The notes under the pieces were generated by a model. That model was not told the origin of the DNA. It ran no database searches and saw only the letters and a list, made by a program, of their open reading frames with translations. Below, one piece after another: positions 18,527 through 28,134 of a stretch of 64,000 bases of DNA. Source of the DNA: Flavobacterium sp. GTDB lineage: Bacteria > Bacteroidota > Bacteroidia > Flavobacteriales > Flavobacteriaceae. The translations under genes were made by a program, and so were the position numbers. The stretch is taken from NCBI RefSeq assembly GCF_027483985.1, contig NZ_JAIXTJ010000050.1:62001-126000 (forward strand), given 5' to 3'. Within the stretch, counting starts at the first letter, position 1; each line of letters opens with the position of its first letter.

Positions 18527-20554
18527 ATGAACAGATCCACTTTATTATTAATAATCTTGTCAGTTTTAGTAGCTGGTGGTTTGTCTTATTTTCAATATTT
18601 TTATAAAGCTAAGAGTACTTCAAAAATAACGAAGCTCTTAGCTTTTTTACGTTTTATAACGGTTTTTGGACTTTTACTGTTGTTGATAAATCCAATTATT
18701 AGTCGAAGTACTTTTGAAACTATTAAAACGCCTCTACCAATAGTTGTTGATAATTCTAGTTCGATTACCGATCTGAAAGCCAATGTTGTAGCTAAGGAAG
18801 TTTATGAAAAATTAGTTTCAAACGCTAAATTAAAAGATAAATTTGATATTCAATCTTACGGTTTTGATGCTGATTTTCAACCAACAGAGAATTTTGATTT
18901 TAAAGGAAAACAAACCAATATTGATGAAGTTGCAAAAAACTTAAAGAGTATCAATAAAAACTTGAATTATCCAACGGTTTTAATTTCTGACGGAAATCAA
19001 ACTTCGGGTTCGGATTATGTTTTTAGTTTTGATGCAAATAATAAAGTTTATCCGTTAGCTGTTGGTGACACAACGACTTATTTAGATTTGAAAATCAATC
19101 AAATTAATGTAAATAAGTATGCTTTTCACAAAAATAAATTTCCAGTAGAGATTTTTCTTCAATATGCTGGAACCAAATCGGTCAATGCTAATTTTGCTAT
19201 TTCGCAAGGCAATAATGTTTTGAGCAAACAAAGTATTTCGTTTTCTCCTTCTAAAAAATCGGTGGTTTTGAATGTATTATTACCAGCTGATAAAACAGGT
19301 TTACAAATCTTTAATGCAACGTTAACCTCGTCAGAAGCTGAAAAAAACACTTATAATAATGCCAAGAAATTTGCAGTAGAGATTATCGATCAAAAGACTG
19401 AAGTTGCCATAATTTCAGCTATTAATCATCCTGATGTTGGTGCATTAAAACGCGGAATAGAAACTAATGCACAACGTAAAGTTACGATACTTAAACCCAA
19501 TCAAACCAATGATTTAAGTAAGTATAATGTTTTGGTTATTTATCAACCCAATACTACATTCAAACAAGTATTTGACTCCAATAAAAATCTTAAAATTAAT
19601 ACCTGGATTATTACAGGCTTGAATACAGATTTTAGTTTTTTAAACCAACAACAAGATATTATAGATTTTAAAATGTCGTCTCAAAAAGAAGACTATTTAG
19701 CCAATTTCGATTCCAATTTTAATCTTTTTGCTATTGACAATTTAGGTTTTGAAAGTTTTCCGCCATTAGAAAATCCATTCGGAACGATTACTTCTAAAAA
19801 CAACAATACAACATTGCTATCGTCAAGAATAAGAAATGTTGAAACGAACCAACCTATGTTAACATTTTCAGATAATCAAGGAAAACGAAATGCCTTTTTA
19901 TGTGGAGAAAACATCTGGAAATGGCGTGCGCATAGTTTTGTAGACAAAAAAACATTTGAAGAGTTTGATGTTTTTCTTGATAAAACAATTCAGTTTTTGG
20001 CTTCAAATGATTCTAAAAAATCACTAATTGTTAATCACGAACGTTTTTATAACTCTGGCGATGCTCTCGAAATTACAGCACAGTATTTCAATAAAAATTA
20101 TGAATTTGACGATAAAGCACGTTTGACGATTAGTGTTACAAACAATAAAACGAAGCAAGTTAAACGTTATGATTTATTAAAAACCAATAATAGTTTTAAG
20201 GTAAATCTTGATGGTTTGCCAGCCGGACAATATTCGTTTAAAGTTAAAGAGTTAAACTCAAATGCCAGTTACTCTAGCAACTTCGAAGTTTTAGATTTTG
20301 ATATTGAAAAGCAATTTGTAAATCCTGATATGGTTAAATTAAAACAACTAGCTTCTCAAACTAAAGGTGCCGTCTTTGTTCCAAATCAAATAGATGCTTT
20401 AATTAAAACACTTTTAGACAACGAAGATTATAAGGCTATTCAAAAAGATATTGTAAAAAAAACACCTTTTATTGATTGGGTTTGGTTACTAGTTTTAATT
20501 GCTCTGTCTTTAGCATCAGAATGGTTTATTAGAAAATATAACGGATTACTGTAA
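18527..20554 (+). CDS. VWA-like membrane protein
   Basis: Two N-terminal TMs, VVDNSSSITDL MIDAS-like motif, C-terminal TM. Confidence 0.65.
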   Translation: MNRSTLLLIILSVLVAGGLSYFQYFYKAKSTSKITKLLAFLRFITVFGLLLLLINPIISRSTFETIKTPLPIVVDNSSSITDLKANVVAKEVYEKLVSNAKLKDKFDIQSYGFDADFQPTENFDFKGKQTNIDEVAKNLKSINKNLNYPTVLISDGNQTSGSDYVFSFDANNKVYPLAVGDTTTYLDLKINQINVNKYAFHKNKFPVEIFLQYAGTKSVNANFAISQGNNVLSKQSISFSPSKKSVVLNVLLPADKTGLQIFNATLTSSEAEKNTYNNAKKFAVEIIDQKTEVAIISAINHPDVGALKRGIETNAQRKVTILKPNQTNDLSKYNVLVIYQPNTTFKQVFDSNKNLKINTWIITGLNTDFSFLNQQQDIIDFKMSSQKEDYLANFDSNFNLFAIDNLGFESFPPLENPFGTITSKNNNTTLLSSRIRNVETNQPMLTFSDNQGKRNAFLCGENIWKWRAHSFVDKKTFEEFDVFLDKTIQFLASNDSKKSLIVNHERFYNSGDALEITAQYFNKNYEFDDKARLTISVTNNKTKQVKRYDLLKTNNSFKVNLDGLPAGQYSFKVKELNSNASYSSNFEVLDFDIEKQFVNPDMVKLKQLASQTKGAVFVPNQIDALIKTLLDNEDYKAIQKDIVKKTPFIDWVWLLVLIALSLASEWFIRKYNGLL

Positions 20555-20558
20555 AAAC

Positions 20559-20604
20559 ACGTAGAACTACGTATAGGCCAAAAAAAAATAGTAACTTAAA
20601 TTTG
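20559..20604 (+). promoter_or_regulatory. Orphan promoter-like segment: palindrome ACGTAGAACTACGT plus TAAATTTG -7 box
   Basis: Palindrome at 20559-20572, -7 box at 20597-20604; no + strand CDS follows before the terminator. Confidence 0.4.
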
Positions 20605-20631
20605 TACCAGTTAAGTTAGACTTTAACCCTT

Positions 20632-20675
20632 AAAAACTCCACAATCAATTTTATTATTGTTTTAGTGGAGTTTTT
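20632..20675. terminator. Intrinsic terminator between convergent genes
   Basis: AAAAACTCCAC...GTGGAGTTTTT. Confidence 0.8.
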
Positions 20676-22770
20676 ATTTTTCATCCTTTTTATGTTTTAA
20701 AATATAACTTGTGGTTTGATAATAGGAAACAGCTTCATTTTTCAATTCGACATTTTCTTTTTTCATAAGGGTTTGATTAAAATAAATTGGATATTTGTCT
20801 GGTACCAATTCTAATTTATACTGCTTTACCTTTTGTTTTGGTGATAAAATAGTTAAAACATCGTTTTTAATATAACCTAAATCTTCGTATGTAGCAATAA
20901 ATGCTCTAGGTTTATAGTCTGTTTTTAAAACATCTTGACCAAAAAATTTACTTTTATAACTGAAGTTTAAAAGTCCAAATAATGTAGGCATTAAATCAAT
21001 TTGTGAACATAAATCGGTATAATTTCCAGCGTCAATAAATCCAGGTGAATAAATAAAACCTGGTATTCTATATTTGTCAAGTGGTAATTCAGTCTTTCCT
21101 GAACTTGAAGCGCAATGGTCAGCAACAATAACAAAAACAGTGTTTTTAAACCAAGATTGTGTAGAAGCCATTTTGAAAAATTGACGCAAAGCATAATCGG
21201 TGTATTTCACGCCGCCTTCACGAGATTTAGAATGCGAATCAATATCTATTTTTCCATCAGGATAAGTAAATGGTCTGTGATTGCTAACAGTCATCCAATG
21301 ATTAAAAAAAGGTTTACCAGTTTTGGCTTCTTTATTCATTACATTTATTGCAATTTTAGCCATATCTTCATCGCAAATTCCCCAAACATTAGAGAAAGTA
21401 ATATCATCAGGTTTTACTGTTTTTTTGTCAACGATTTCATAGCCATTGCCAGCGTAAAAACTTTCCATATTATCAAAATAGGAATCACCACCGTAAAGAA
21501 ATTTTACAGCATATCCTTTTTCTTTAAAAACAGATCCTGTTGTGAATTTATGAGCATTGTCTTTTCGTTTAATAACACTTTCACCAGCTGTTGGAGGTAA
21601 ACACAATGTTACTGCTTCTAAACCACGCACAGTTCGATTTCCAACGGCATATAAATTTTTAAAATTTAAACTTTTAGAGGACAAACTATCAAGAAATGGA
21701 GTTATGTTTTTGTCACTTCCATAAGAATTCATAAAATCGGCACTCAAACTCTCAATTGTAATTAAAACCACATTCTTATGAATTTCTTGATTGGAATTTT
21801 TTACAACGCGTGCAGAGAAATCTGCTGCAAAATCAGGAATTTGCTTTTGAAGAATAGCTACAGCTTCAGCATTTGGAAGGGTTTTATAAAATTTGTTATA
21901 CTCTAATTCACTGTTCATAAAAGCCAAGTAAAATTTATAAATACCATTAGCTTGTAATTCATTGGAAAACATATTGGTAGAGTTTTCTTTCTTTGCTAAA
22001 AAAGGAAGGACAAAAAGTGAAGTACTAAATAAAATGGTGTAGATTAGAATACTTTTTATTTTTTCATTGAACGTTGGAAGATCTTTCAAAAATGGTTTTG
22101 TGCGTTTCACAACAAAGTAAGTTATGGCTAATGTAATCACACCAACTCCAGTAAATAAAGGAATAATTGGGTAGGATTCCATTATGTTTTTTATTACTTC
22201 ATTCGTATAAACGAGATAATCAACGGCAATAAAATTATATCGAACTCCAAATTTGTTCCAGAAAAAATATTCACTTATCGCGTTTTGAACAATAACCAAA
22301 ACAAAAATAAAAATGGTTGTAGCAAATAAACCTAATCTGATTTTATTTCGATGCTTTGGCAGAAAAAGAAGCAACCCAAACAAAATTGTTTTTAAAGAAA
22401 CAAAAGCAATTCCGATTTCAGGTAATGAACCTCCATATTCGTGGAGAATTGATTTTCCTGATAATAAATAGAGTAATAGAAGAATATGAATAGCAAATAA
22501 ACCTATGCCATAAGGTTTTTTATATTTTTCGTTAGACAAAAAAACTAAGTACAATAAAAGTAACGAACTGCCCAATATGTAGATAAAAACATCTGAAAAT
22601 AAACCCAATACAATTATTTTTAAAACTTCTACAATTTCAAAACTTGATTGCGTTATCGGATGAAAAAAAAGTACAATTCTAGTGATAAAACTAATTGCCA
22701 AGTAAATGATTCCTAACTGTAAAATAGGTGAGTGCCTGTTTAATAATTTCATTATGATAAATTTGAACAA
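20674..22770 (-). CDS. LTA synthase family / sulfatase-like membrane protein
   Basis: TM segments plus alkaline phosphatase-fold domain (LITIESLSADFMNSYG...HCASSSGKTELPL). Start may be 22752. Confidence 0.85.
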   Translation of the reverse strand: MFKFIIMKLLNRHSPILQLGIIYLAISFITRIVLFFHPITQSSFEIVEVLKIIVLGLFSDVFIYILGSSLLLLYLVFLSNEKYKKPYGIGLFAIHILLLLYLLSGKSILHEYGGSLPEIGIAFVSLKTILFGLLLFLPKHRNKIRLGLFATTIFIFVLVIVQNAISEYFFWNKFGVRYNFIAVDYLVYTNEVIKNIMESYPIIPLFTGVGVITLAITYFVVKRTKPFLKDLPTFNEKIKSILIYTILFSTSLFVLPFLAKKENSTNMFSNELQANGIYKFYLAFMNSELEYNKFYKTLPNAEAVAILQKQIPDFAADFSARVVKNSNQEIHKNVVLITIESLSADFMNSYGSDKNITPFLDSLSSKSLNFKNLYAVGNRTVRGLEAVTLCLPPTAGESVIKRKDNAHKFTTGSVFKEKGYAVKFLYGGDSYFDNMESFYAGNGYEIVDKKTVKPDDITFSNVWGICDEDMAKIAINVMNKEAKTGKPFFNHWMTVSNHRPFTYPDGKIDIDSHSKSREGGVKYTDYALRQFFKMASTQSWFKNTVFVIVADHCASSSGKTELPLDKYRIPGFIYSPGFIDAGNYTDLCSQIDLMPTLFGLLNFSYKSKFFGQDVLKTDYKPRAFIATYEDLGYIKNDVLTILSPKQKVKQYKLELVPDKYPIYFNQTLMKKENVELKNEAVSYYQTTSYILKHKKDEK

Positions 22771-22796
22771 ATATATTTTCTTAAATTCCTAATTTG

Positions 22797-22857
22797 TTTA
22801 AGGTACACTTAGCATTGTCTTAAGGTTGACTTAAGATTAAAATTGGCTTAAGAATCT
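22797..22857 (+). promoter_or_regulatory. Direct-repeat array with 11-bp phase (TTAAG-type), candidate response-regulator site
   Basis: TTTAAGGTACA/CTTAGCATTGT/CTTAAGGTTGA/CTTAAGATTAA at 22797, 22808, 22819, 22830; further CTTAAG at 22847. Confidence 0.55.
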
Positions 22858-23021
22858 AAAATCTGCGACCAACCAATTAATAATATGGATAATTTTGCGT
22901 TGTAATGAAGACTGATTTTTTATTGTGCTTCGATAATAGTACCATAATAGACTTCAATTAAATTTATTTCAAATTAAAAGTTGTACCTTACCTTATTATG
23001 ATTCTTAAAAAAATAATTAAT

Positions 23022-23456
23022 ATGAAAATAGTTCTAGTGATTTTTGTAATGATGCTAAGTTTTGGTACTTATGCTCAAGACTGGAAAACAAATATGGAAG
23101 AAGCCAAGGCAACTGCCGGTAAAGAAAATAAAAACATTCTTCTAGTTTTTTCAGGTTCTGATTGGTGTGCGCCTTGCATTAAATTAGATAAAGTAGTTTG
23201 GAAATCAGAGGTTTTTAAACAATATGCTGAAAAGAAATTTGTATTATTAAGAGCTGATTTCCCTAATAAAAAAGCAAATCAATTACCAAAAGAAGTTGCT
23301 GAAGGAAACAAAAAGTTGTCTGAAAAATATAATAAAGATGGTAATTTTCCATTAGTAGTTTTATTGGATAAATCTGGAAAAGTTATTGCAATGACTGGTT
23401 TCAAAAATATATCTGCCGAGGAATATGTCAAATTGTTAGATTCTTTGAATAAATAA
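23022..23456 (+). CDS. Thioredoxin-family periplasmic protein
   Basis: Signal peptide; SGSDWCAPCIKLD. Confidence 0.88.
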   Translation: MKIVLVIFVMMLSFGTYAQDWKTNMEEAKATAGKENKNILLVFSGSDWCAPCIKLDKVVWKSEVFKQYAEKKFVLLRADFPNKKANQLPKEVAEGNKKLSEKYNKDGNFPLVVLLDKSGKVIAMTGFKNISAEEYVKLLDSLNK

Positions 23457-24445
23457 TGAAGCGCTATCTACTTTTCGGATTGGTTTTGATGACTCTAAAT
23501 TCTTTTGGACAAATTGTTTACAAGAAAAAGTTGTCAATGTTAGGAAGTCCTTTCGAGATTACGGTTATTGCTAAAGACTCCGCGCAAGGAATTGTTTTCG
23601 CAGATAAAGCTATTGCAGAAGTAAAACGTATTGAAAATTTAATTTCAGATTGGATTCCAACTACGCAAATTTCTCAAGTCAATAAAAATGCAGGTATCAA
23701 ACCAATTAAAGTAGATGATGAAGTTTTTAGTTTGGTAGAACGAGCGATAAAAATATCAAAACTAACCAACGGTGCTTTTGACATATCCTATGCTTCAATG
23801 GATAAAATTTGGAAATTTGATGGAAGTATGAAAGAAATGCCAACTCCAGAAGCTATCAAAAAATCGGTTGAAAAAATTGGATACCAAAAGATTATTCTTA
23901 ATGATGCAAACAAAACTATTTTTCTGCAAGAAGAAGGAATGAAATTAGGCTTAGGCGGAATTGGACAAGGCTATATTGCCGACAAAATAAAAGCATTATT
24001 ACAAAAAGACGGATGCGAATCGGGAATTGTAAATGTATCTGGTGATATCAATACTTGGGGTAAAAATATAGATGGCAAGCCTTGGAACATCGGAATTATT
24101 AATCCGATGAATAAAAATAAAGTTTTTGCGACTTTTCCTTTGATTGATTCTGCTGTAGAAACATCAGGAAGTTATGAGAAATTTGTGCAATTCAATGGTA
24201 TTAGGTATTCACATATAATTGATCCTCGCACAGGTTATCCGGCAACGGGAATCGTAAGTGTGTCAGTATTTGCTAAACAAACCGAAATTGCCGATGCGCT
24301 AGCAACAGGAATTTTTGTTTTAGGAATTGATGTTGGATTGGATTTGGTCAATCAATTAAAAGGCATTCAATGTATAATAGTTGATGACAAAGGAAAAATT
24401 CATTCTTCTAAAGGAATAGATTTAAAAAAATATAATCTTAATTAA
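23456..24445 (+). CDS. apbE: FAD:protein FMN transferase
   Basis: LGGIGQGYIADKI and YSHIIDPRTGYPATGI. Confidence 0.93.
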   Translation: MKRYLLFGLVLMTLNSFGQIVYKKKLSMLGSPFEITVIAKDSAQGIVFADKAIAEVKRIENLISDWIPTTQISQVNKNAGIKPIKVDDEVFSLVERAIKISKLTNGAFDISYASMDKIWKFDGSMKEMPTPEAIKKSVEKIGYQKIILNDANKTIFLQEEGMKLGLGGIGQGYIADKIKALLQKDGCESGIVNVSGDINTWGKNIDGKPWNIGIINPMNKNKVFATFPLIDSAVETSGSYEKFVQFNGIRYSHIIDPRTGYPATGIVSVSVFAKQTEIADALATGIFVLGIDVGLDLVNQLKGIQCIIVDDKGKIHSSKGIDLKKYNLN

Positions 24446-24452
24446 AAGTATA

Positions 24453-24665
24453 ATGTTAAAGAAAATAGCTATCGTGGTTTTTTCAATTGTTGTATTGCAA
24501 TCTTGTAATACGGTAAAACAATATGAAAAAGCCAAAGTAAACAGTACCGAAATGAAACTTACAGCCAAATCAACTGAGCGCTATGAAACCGCATTTCAGG
24601 TTTATAGAGAAGCTGCTGCTGGTGCAAATGGAGGAAAATCTGGTGGAGGTTGTGGTTGTAATTAA
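24453..24665 (+). CDS. DUF4266-like small lipoprotein
   Basis: Lipobox LQSCN; C-terminal GGKSGGGCGCN. Confidence 0.8.
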   Translation: MLKKIAIVVFSIVVLQSCNTVKQYEKAKVNSTEMKLTAKSTERYETAFQVYREAAAGANGGKSGGGCGCN

Positions 24666-24680
24666 ATCTGATAAAAAGTC

Positions 24681-26006
24681 ATGCAAAATAAAATAGTTTT
24701 AGTTTTTATATTTTTTACAACTTTTGTTTTTTCACAAGAACAAAAAGTGGTTAAAGATACCACAGTAGCTTTTAAAAAGCGTGTTCTTGAAGCTACAGAA
24801 GTAGACTTTTTGTTAAGTTATTACAAACAAGATGGCATTCATTCGTCAGTTTCTGGCGGAATTGGTTCTGAAAATCTTACTGATGTTGCTTCTAATATTA
24901 TTGTAGCCATACCAATGAATGATGATGATGTACTTACAATTGATGCAGGAATTTCTGCCTATACATCAGCGTCTTCAAGTAATATTAATCCTTTTGATTC
25001 TAAAAATCCTACGCCTTGGCAGAGTTCTTCTGGCGCTTCTGAGCAAGATGCTTTGGTCTCTTTGGTAGCAAATTATAGCCACAGCAGTGATGATAGAAAT
25101 TTTATTTGGAATGCAGATGTTTCTTTTTCAAACGAATATGATTACACATCAGTTGGTTTTGGAGGAGGAATTTCAAAGTTATTCAATGATAAAAATTCGG
25201 AAGTTTCAGTTAAAGTAAATGCGTACTTAGACCAATGGCGACCAATTTATCCTGCTGAATTAAGAAGCGGAAATTATGCTAGTTTTAGTCCGTTATTTAA
25301 TCCAAATTTTGTGGCTTGGGATAGTACTGCTCGAAATTCATATTCTGCTTCATTTAGTTTCTCTCAAGTATTGACCAAGAAAACACAATTTTCACTTTTC
25401 TTTGATTTAGTACAACAAGATGGAAAACTATCAACACCTTATCACCGAGTTTATTTTGCCGACAAACCTGATTATTATTTTGGTAATCCAAGTTTTATTC
25501 CAAATTACGAAAATAGTTCCAATGCTGGAGTTTATAGATTGGCTGATGCTATTGAAAAATTACCAAGTTCGCGTTTTAAACTGCCAATTGGTTTAAGATG
25601 GAATTATTACATCAATGAAACATTTGTTGTTAGAACCTATTACAGATATTATACTGATAATTGGGATATTACTGCACACACAGCATCTATCGAAGTGCCG
25701 ATTAAATTAACAGATAAATTCACGGTTTCACCGATGTATCGCTATTATACGCAAACGCACTCAAAGTATTTTGCACCTTTTGAAAAGCATTTGTCTACTG
25801 AAGAATTTTATACTTCTGATTATGATTTATCCTCCTTTAATGCCAATCAATATGGTTTAGGTTTATCTTATACTGACATTTTTACAAGCGCCAAAATTTG
25901 GAAGTTCGGTTTAAAAAATATCGATTTTAGATTTAATCATTATGATAGGAATGACGGTTTAAAATCAAATATTGCAAGTTTAGGTTTTAAATTTATTATG
26001 CAATAA
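24681..26006 (+). CDS. DUF3570-like outer-membrane beta-barrel protein
   Basis: Signal peptide, alternating barrel strands, adjacent to DUF4266 and ApbE. Confidence 0.8.
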   Translation: MQNKIVLVFIFFTTFVFSQEQKVVKDTTVAFKKRVLEATEVDFLLSYYKQDGIHSSVSGGIGSENLTDVASNIIVAIPMNDDDVLTIDAGISAYTSASSSNINPFDSKNPTPWQSSSGASEQDALVSLVANYSHSSDDRNFIWNADVSFSNEYDYTSVGFGGGISKLFNDKNSEVSVKVNAYLDQWRPIYPAELRSGNYASFSPLFNPNFVAWDSTARNSYSASFSFSQVLTKKTQFSLFFDLVQQDGKLSTPYHRVYFADKPDYYFGNPSFIPNYENSSNAGVYRLADAIEKLPSSRFKLPIGLRWNYYINETFVVRTYYRYYTDNWDITAHTASIEVPIKLTDKFTVSPMYRYYTQTHSKYFAPFEKHLSTEEFYTSDYDLSSFNANQYGLGLSYTDIFTSAKIWKFGLKNIDFRFNHYDRNDGLKSNIASLGFKFIMQ

Positions 26007-26010
26007 TCGA

Positions 26011-26673
26011 ATGAAAATATTAATAGTTGAAGACGAAAAAGGAATTTCTGATTTTTTACAACAAGGATTAGAAGAAGAAGGTTATGAAATAACAGTAGCT
26101 TCTGATGGTAAATTAGGATTAGAATTAGCAATTTCAAATAAACCAGATTTGATTCTTCTAGATTGGATGTTGCCAAAACTGCCAGGAATAGAGGTATGCA
26201 AAGAATTCAGAAAAACGGACGCTAAAACACCAATTCTATTTTTAACAGCCAAAGATACCATACAAGAAACAATCGAAGGTTTAAAATCGGGCGCTAATGA
26301 TTACATAAAAAAACCTTTTAGTTTTGAAGAATTGTTAGAACGTATAAAAATTCATTTTAGAACTATCGATGATGAAAAACAATTAACTTTAGCCAATATT
26401 AAAGTTGATTTAAGCAAATATCAGGTTTTTGTTGACGATAAAGAGGTTTCTTTAACCCAACGTGAGTTCGAACTTTTAGTTTATTTAATAAAAAATAAAG
26501 GTAACGTTTGTACAAGAATTCAAATCATAGAAGATGTTTGGGACATTCATTTTGAATATGATACTGGAGTTATTGATGTTTTTATGAATGCCATTCGAAA
26601 AAAACTTAATCTAAGTAAAGAAAACGATTGTATCAAAACAATTCGTGGAGTAGGTTATATTGCCAATGATTAA
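26011..26673 (+). CDS. OmpR-family response regulator
   Basis: REC (LILLDWMLPKLPG) plus winged helix. Confidence 0.94.
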   Translation: MKILIVEDEKGISDFLQQGLEEEGYEITVASDGKLGLELAISNKPDLILLDWMLPKLPGIEVCKEFRKTDAKTPILFLTAKDTIQETIEGLKSGANDYIKKPFSFEELLERIKIHFRTIDDEKQLTLANIKVDLSKYQVFVDDKEVSLTQREFELLVYLIKNKGNVCTRIQIIEDVWDIHFEYDTGVIDVFMNAIRKKLNLSKENDCIKTIRGVGYIAND

Positions 26674-26682
26674 CACCAATTT

Positions 26683-28062
26683 ATGTTTACCTTTTCATTT
26701 AAAAATCGAATAGCTTTTAATTATATAATTAGTACCGCGTTATTAATTGCGTTTGTATTTATTGTGATTTATCAGGTGATTTACTACAGCGTTGATATTC
26801 ACATCAATGATGACATCAAAGATGAAGTTAAAAAACATCTCAATGAAATTGAAATCGATCGAAATGAAACCTACTTAATTCAAGTAGATCAATGGCGCGC
26901 TCGTGAACACAATACGGTAGATGTGAATCCTGTATTTGTGCAGTTTCACGATATTAATAATGAATTGATTGACAAATCTCCTAATCTAAAAGGAATTTTG
27001 TTAAAGTTAAGTGGTGCAGAAAAAGATAACGTACTACTTGATACCTATTTAAATAACAAACCGATAAGACAAATACAAGTTCCGCTTGTTGATGATAATA
27101 AAATTATTGGTCACGTCATTGTAGCGATGTCACTTGATGATGCCACAATGATTTTATCCAATTTAAAAAACATTCTTCTTATTGCTTTTCCAGTAATTCT
27201 AGTGGTTTTGTTTTTAATTGCACGATTAATTGCCGGAAGAAGTATCAAACCAGTAACTTCTATTATCGAAACTTCTAGCAAAATAACGAGAGATAATTTA
27301 ACTTCTAGAATTCAATTACCTTCCAACAAAGACGAACTCTATACGCTTTCCGAAACCATCAATAATCTTTTGGATAGAATCGAGAATGCAATCGAACGCG
27401 AAAAGCAATTTACATCGGATGCTTCCCACGAACTACGAACTCCTTTAGCTGTAATCAAAGGCACAATGGAAGTTTTAATCAGAAAACCTAGAGAACAAAA
27501 AGAATATCAAGATAAAATTAATTTTTGCATAAGCGAAGTAGATAGAGTCAATAATCTAGTAGATCAATTGCTTTTATTAGCTCGTTTTGAAAATCAAAAA
27601 CAAAATTTTAAAAGCGAACAAGTTTATCTTAATTCGACTATTTTAGATACTATTGCTAGATTTTCTGATAAAATAAAAGAAAAAAATATTATTATAAAAT
27701 CTACTTTTAATGAGGATTATTACTGTAAATCAGATACTTATTTAATTGCCATAATCATTAGTAATATCGTTTCAAATGCTATAAAGTATAGTAATCAAAA
27801 TGGTGAAATTAAATTTGAATTATCGAAAGAAGCAGAGGCAACATTTTTATCGATTTCAGATAATGGAATTGGTATTGCTAGCGAAGATTTGGGGAAAATC
27901 TTCAATTCGTTTTATCGCTCCGATGTTTCCAATCATCCAGAAATTAAAGGAACAGGATTAGGATTGTCAATCGTAAAACGTCTTTGCGACCTATTATCTA
28001 TAGAATTATCCATAGAAAGTGTAAAATCGCAAGGAACTTCAATCAAATTAAGAATTTCCTAA
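26683..28062 (+). CDS. HAMP-containing sensor histidine kinase
   Basis: Two TMs; FTSDASHELRTPLAVIKG; GTGLGLSIVKRL. Confidence 0.94.
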   Translation: MFTFSFKNRIAFNYIISTALLIAFVFIVIYQVIYYSVDIHINDDIKDEVKKHLNEIEIDRNETYLIQVDQWRAREHNTVDVNPVFVQFHDINNELIDKSPNLKGILLKLSGAEKDNVLLDTYLNNKPIRQIQVPLVDDNKIIGHVIVAMSLDDATMILSNLKNILLIAFPVILVVLFLIARLIAGRSIKPVTSIIETSSKITRDNLTSRIQLPSNKDELYTLSETINNLLDRIENAIEREKQFTSDASHELRTPLAVIKGTMEVLIRKPREQKEYQDKINFCISEVDRVNNLVDQLLLLARFENQKQNFKSEQVYLNSTILDTIARFSDKIKEKNIIIKSTFNEDYYCKSDTYLIAIIISNIVSNAIKYSNQNGEIKFELSKEAEATFLSISDNGIGIASEDLGKIFNSFYRSDVSNHPEIKGTGLGLSIVKRLCDLLSIELSIESVKSQGTSIKLRIS

Positions 28063-28090
28063 TGGGATATTAAGAATATTCTAAGTTTAT
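28047..28090 (+). promoter_or_regulatory. Second 11-bp-phased TTAAG/CTAAG array upstream of the RND gene
   Basis: ATTAAGAATTT/CCTAATGGGAT/ATTAAGAATAT/TCTAAGTTTAT. Confidence 0.5.
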
Positions 28091-28106
28091 TTTTTCTAGA
28101 CTTATT

Positions 28107-28114
28107 TATCTTTG
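28107..28114 (+). promoter_or_regulatory. -7 box TATCTTTG
   Basis: Matches TAnnTTTG, 21 bp before the ATG. Confidence 0.65.
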
Positions 28115-28134
28115 TAGAAAGTAAATAAAATAAA

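Noticed and set aside
21115-21600. 161-aa antisense ORF within the LTA synthase-like gene
   Set aside because: Overlaps strong coding sequence on the other strand; composition looks like translated noise.
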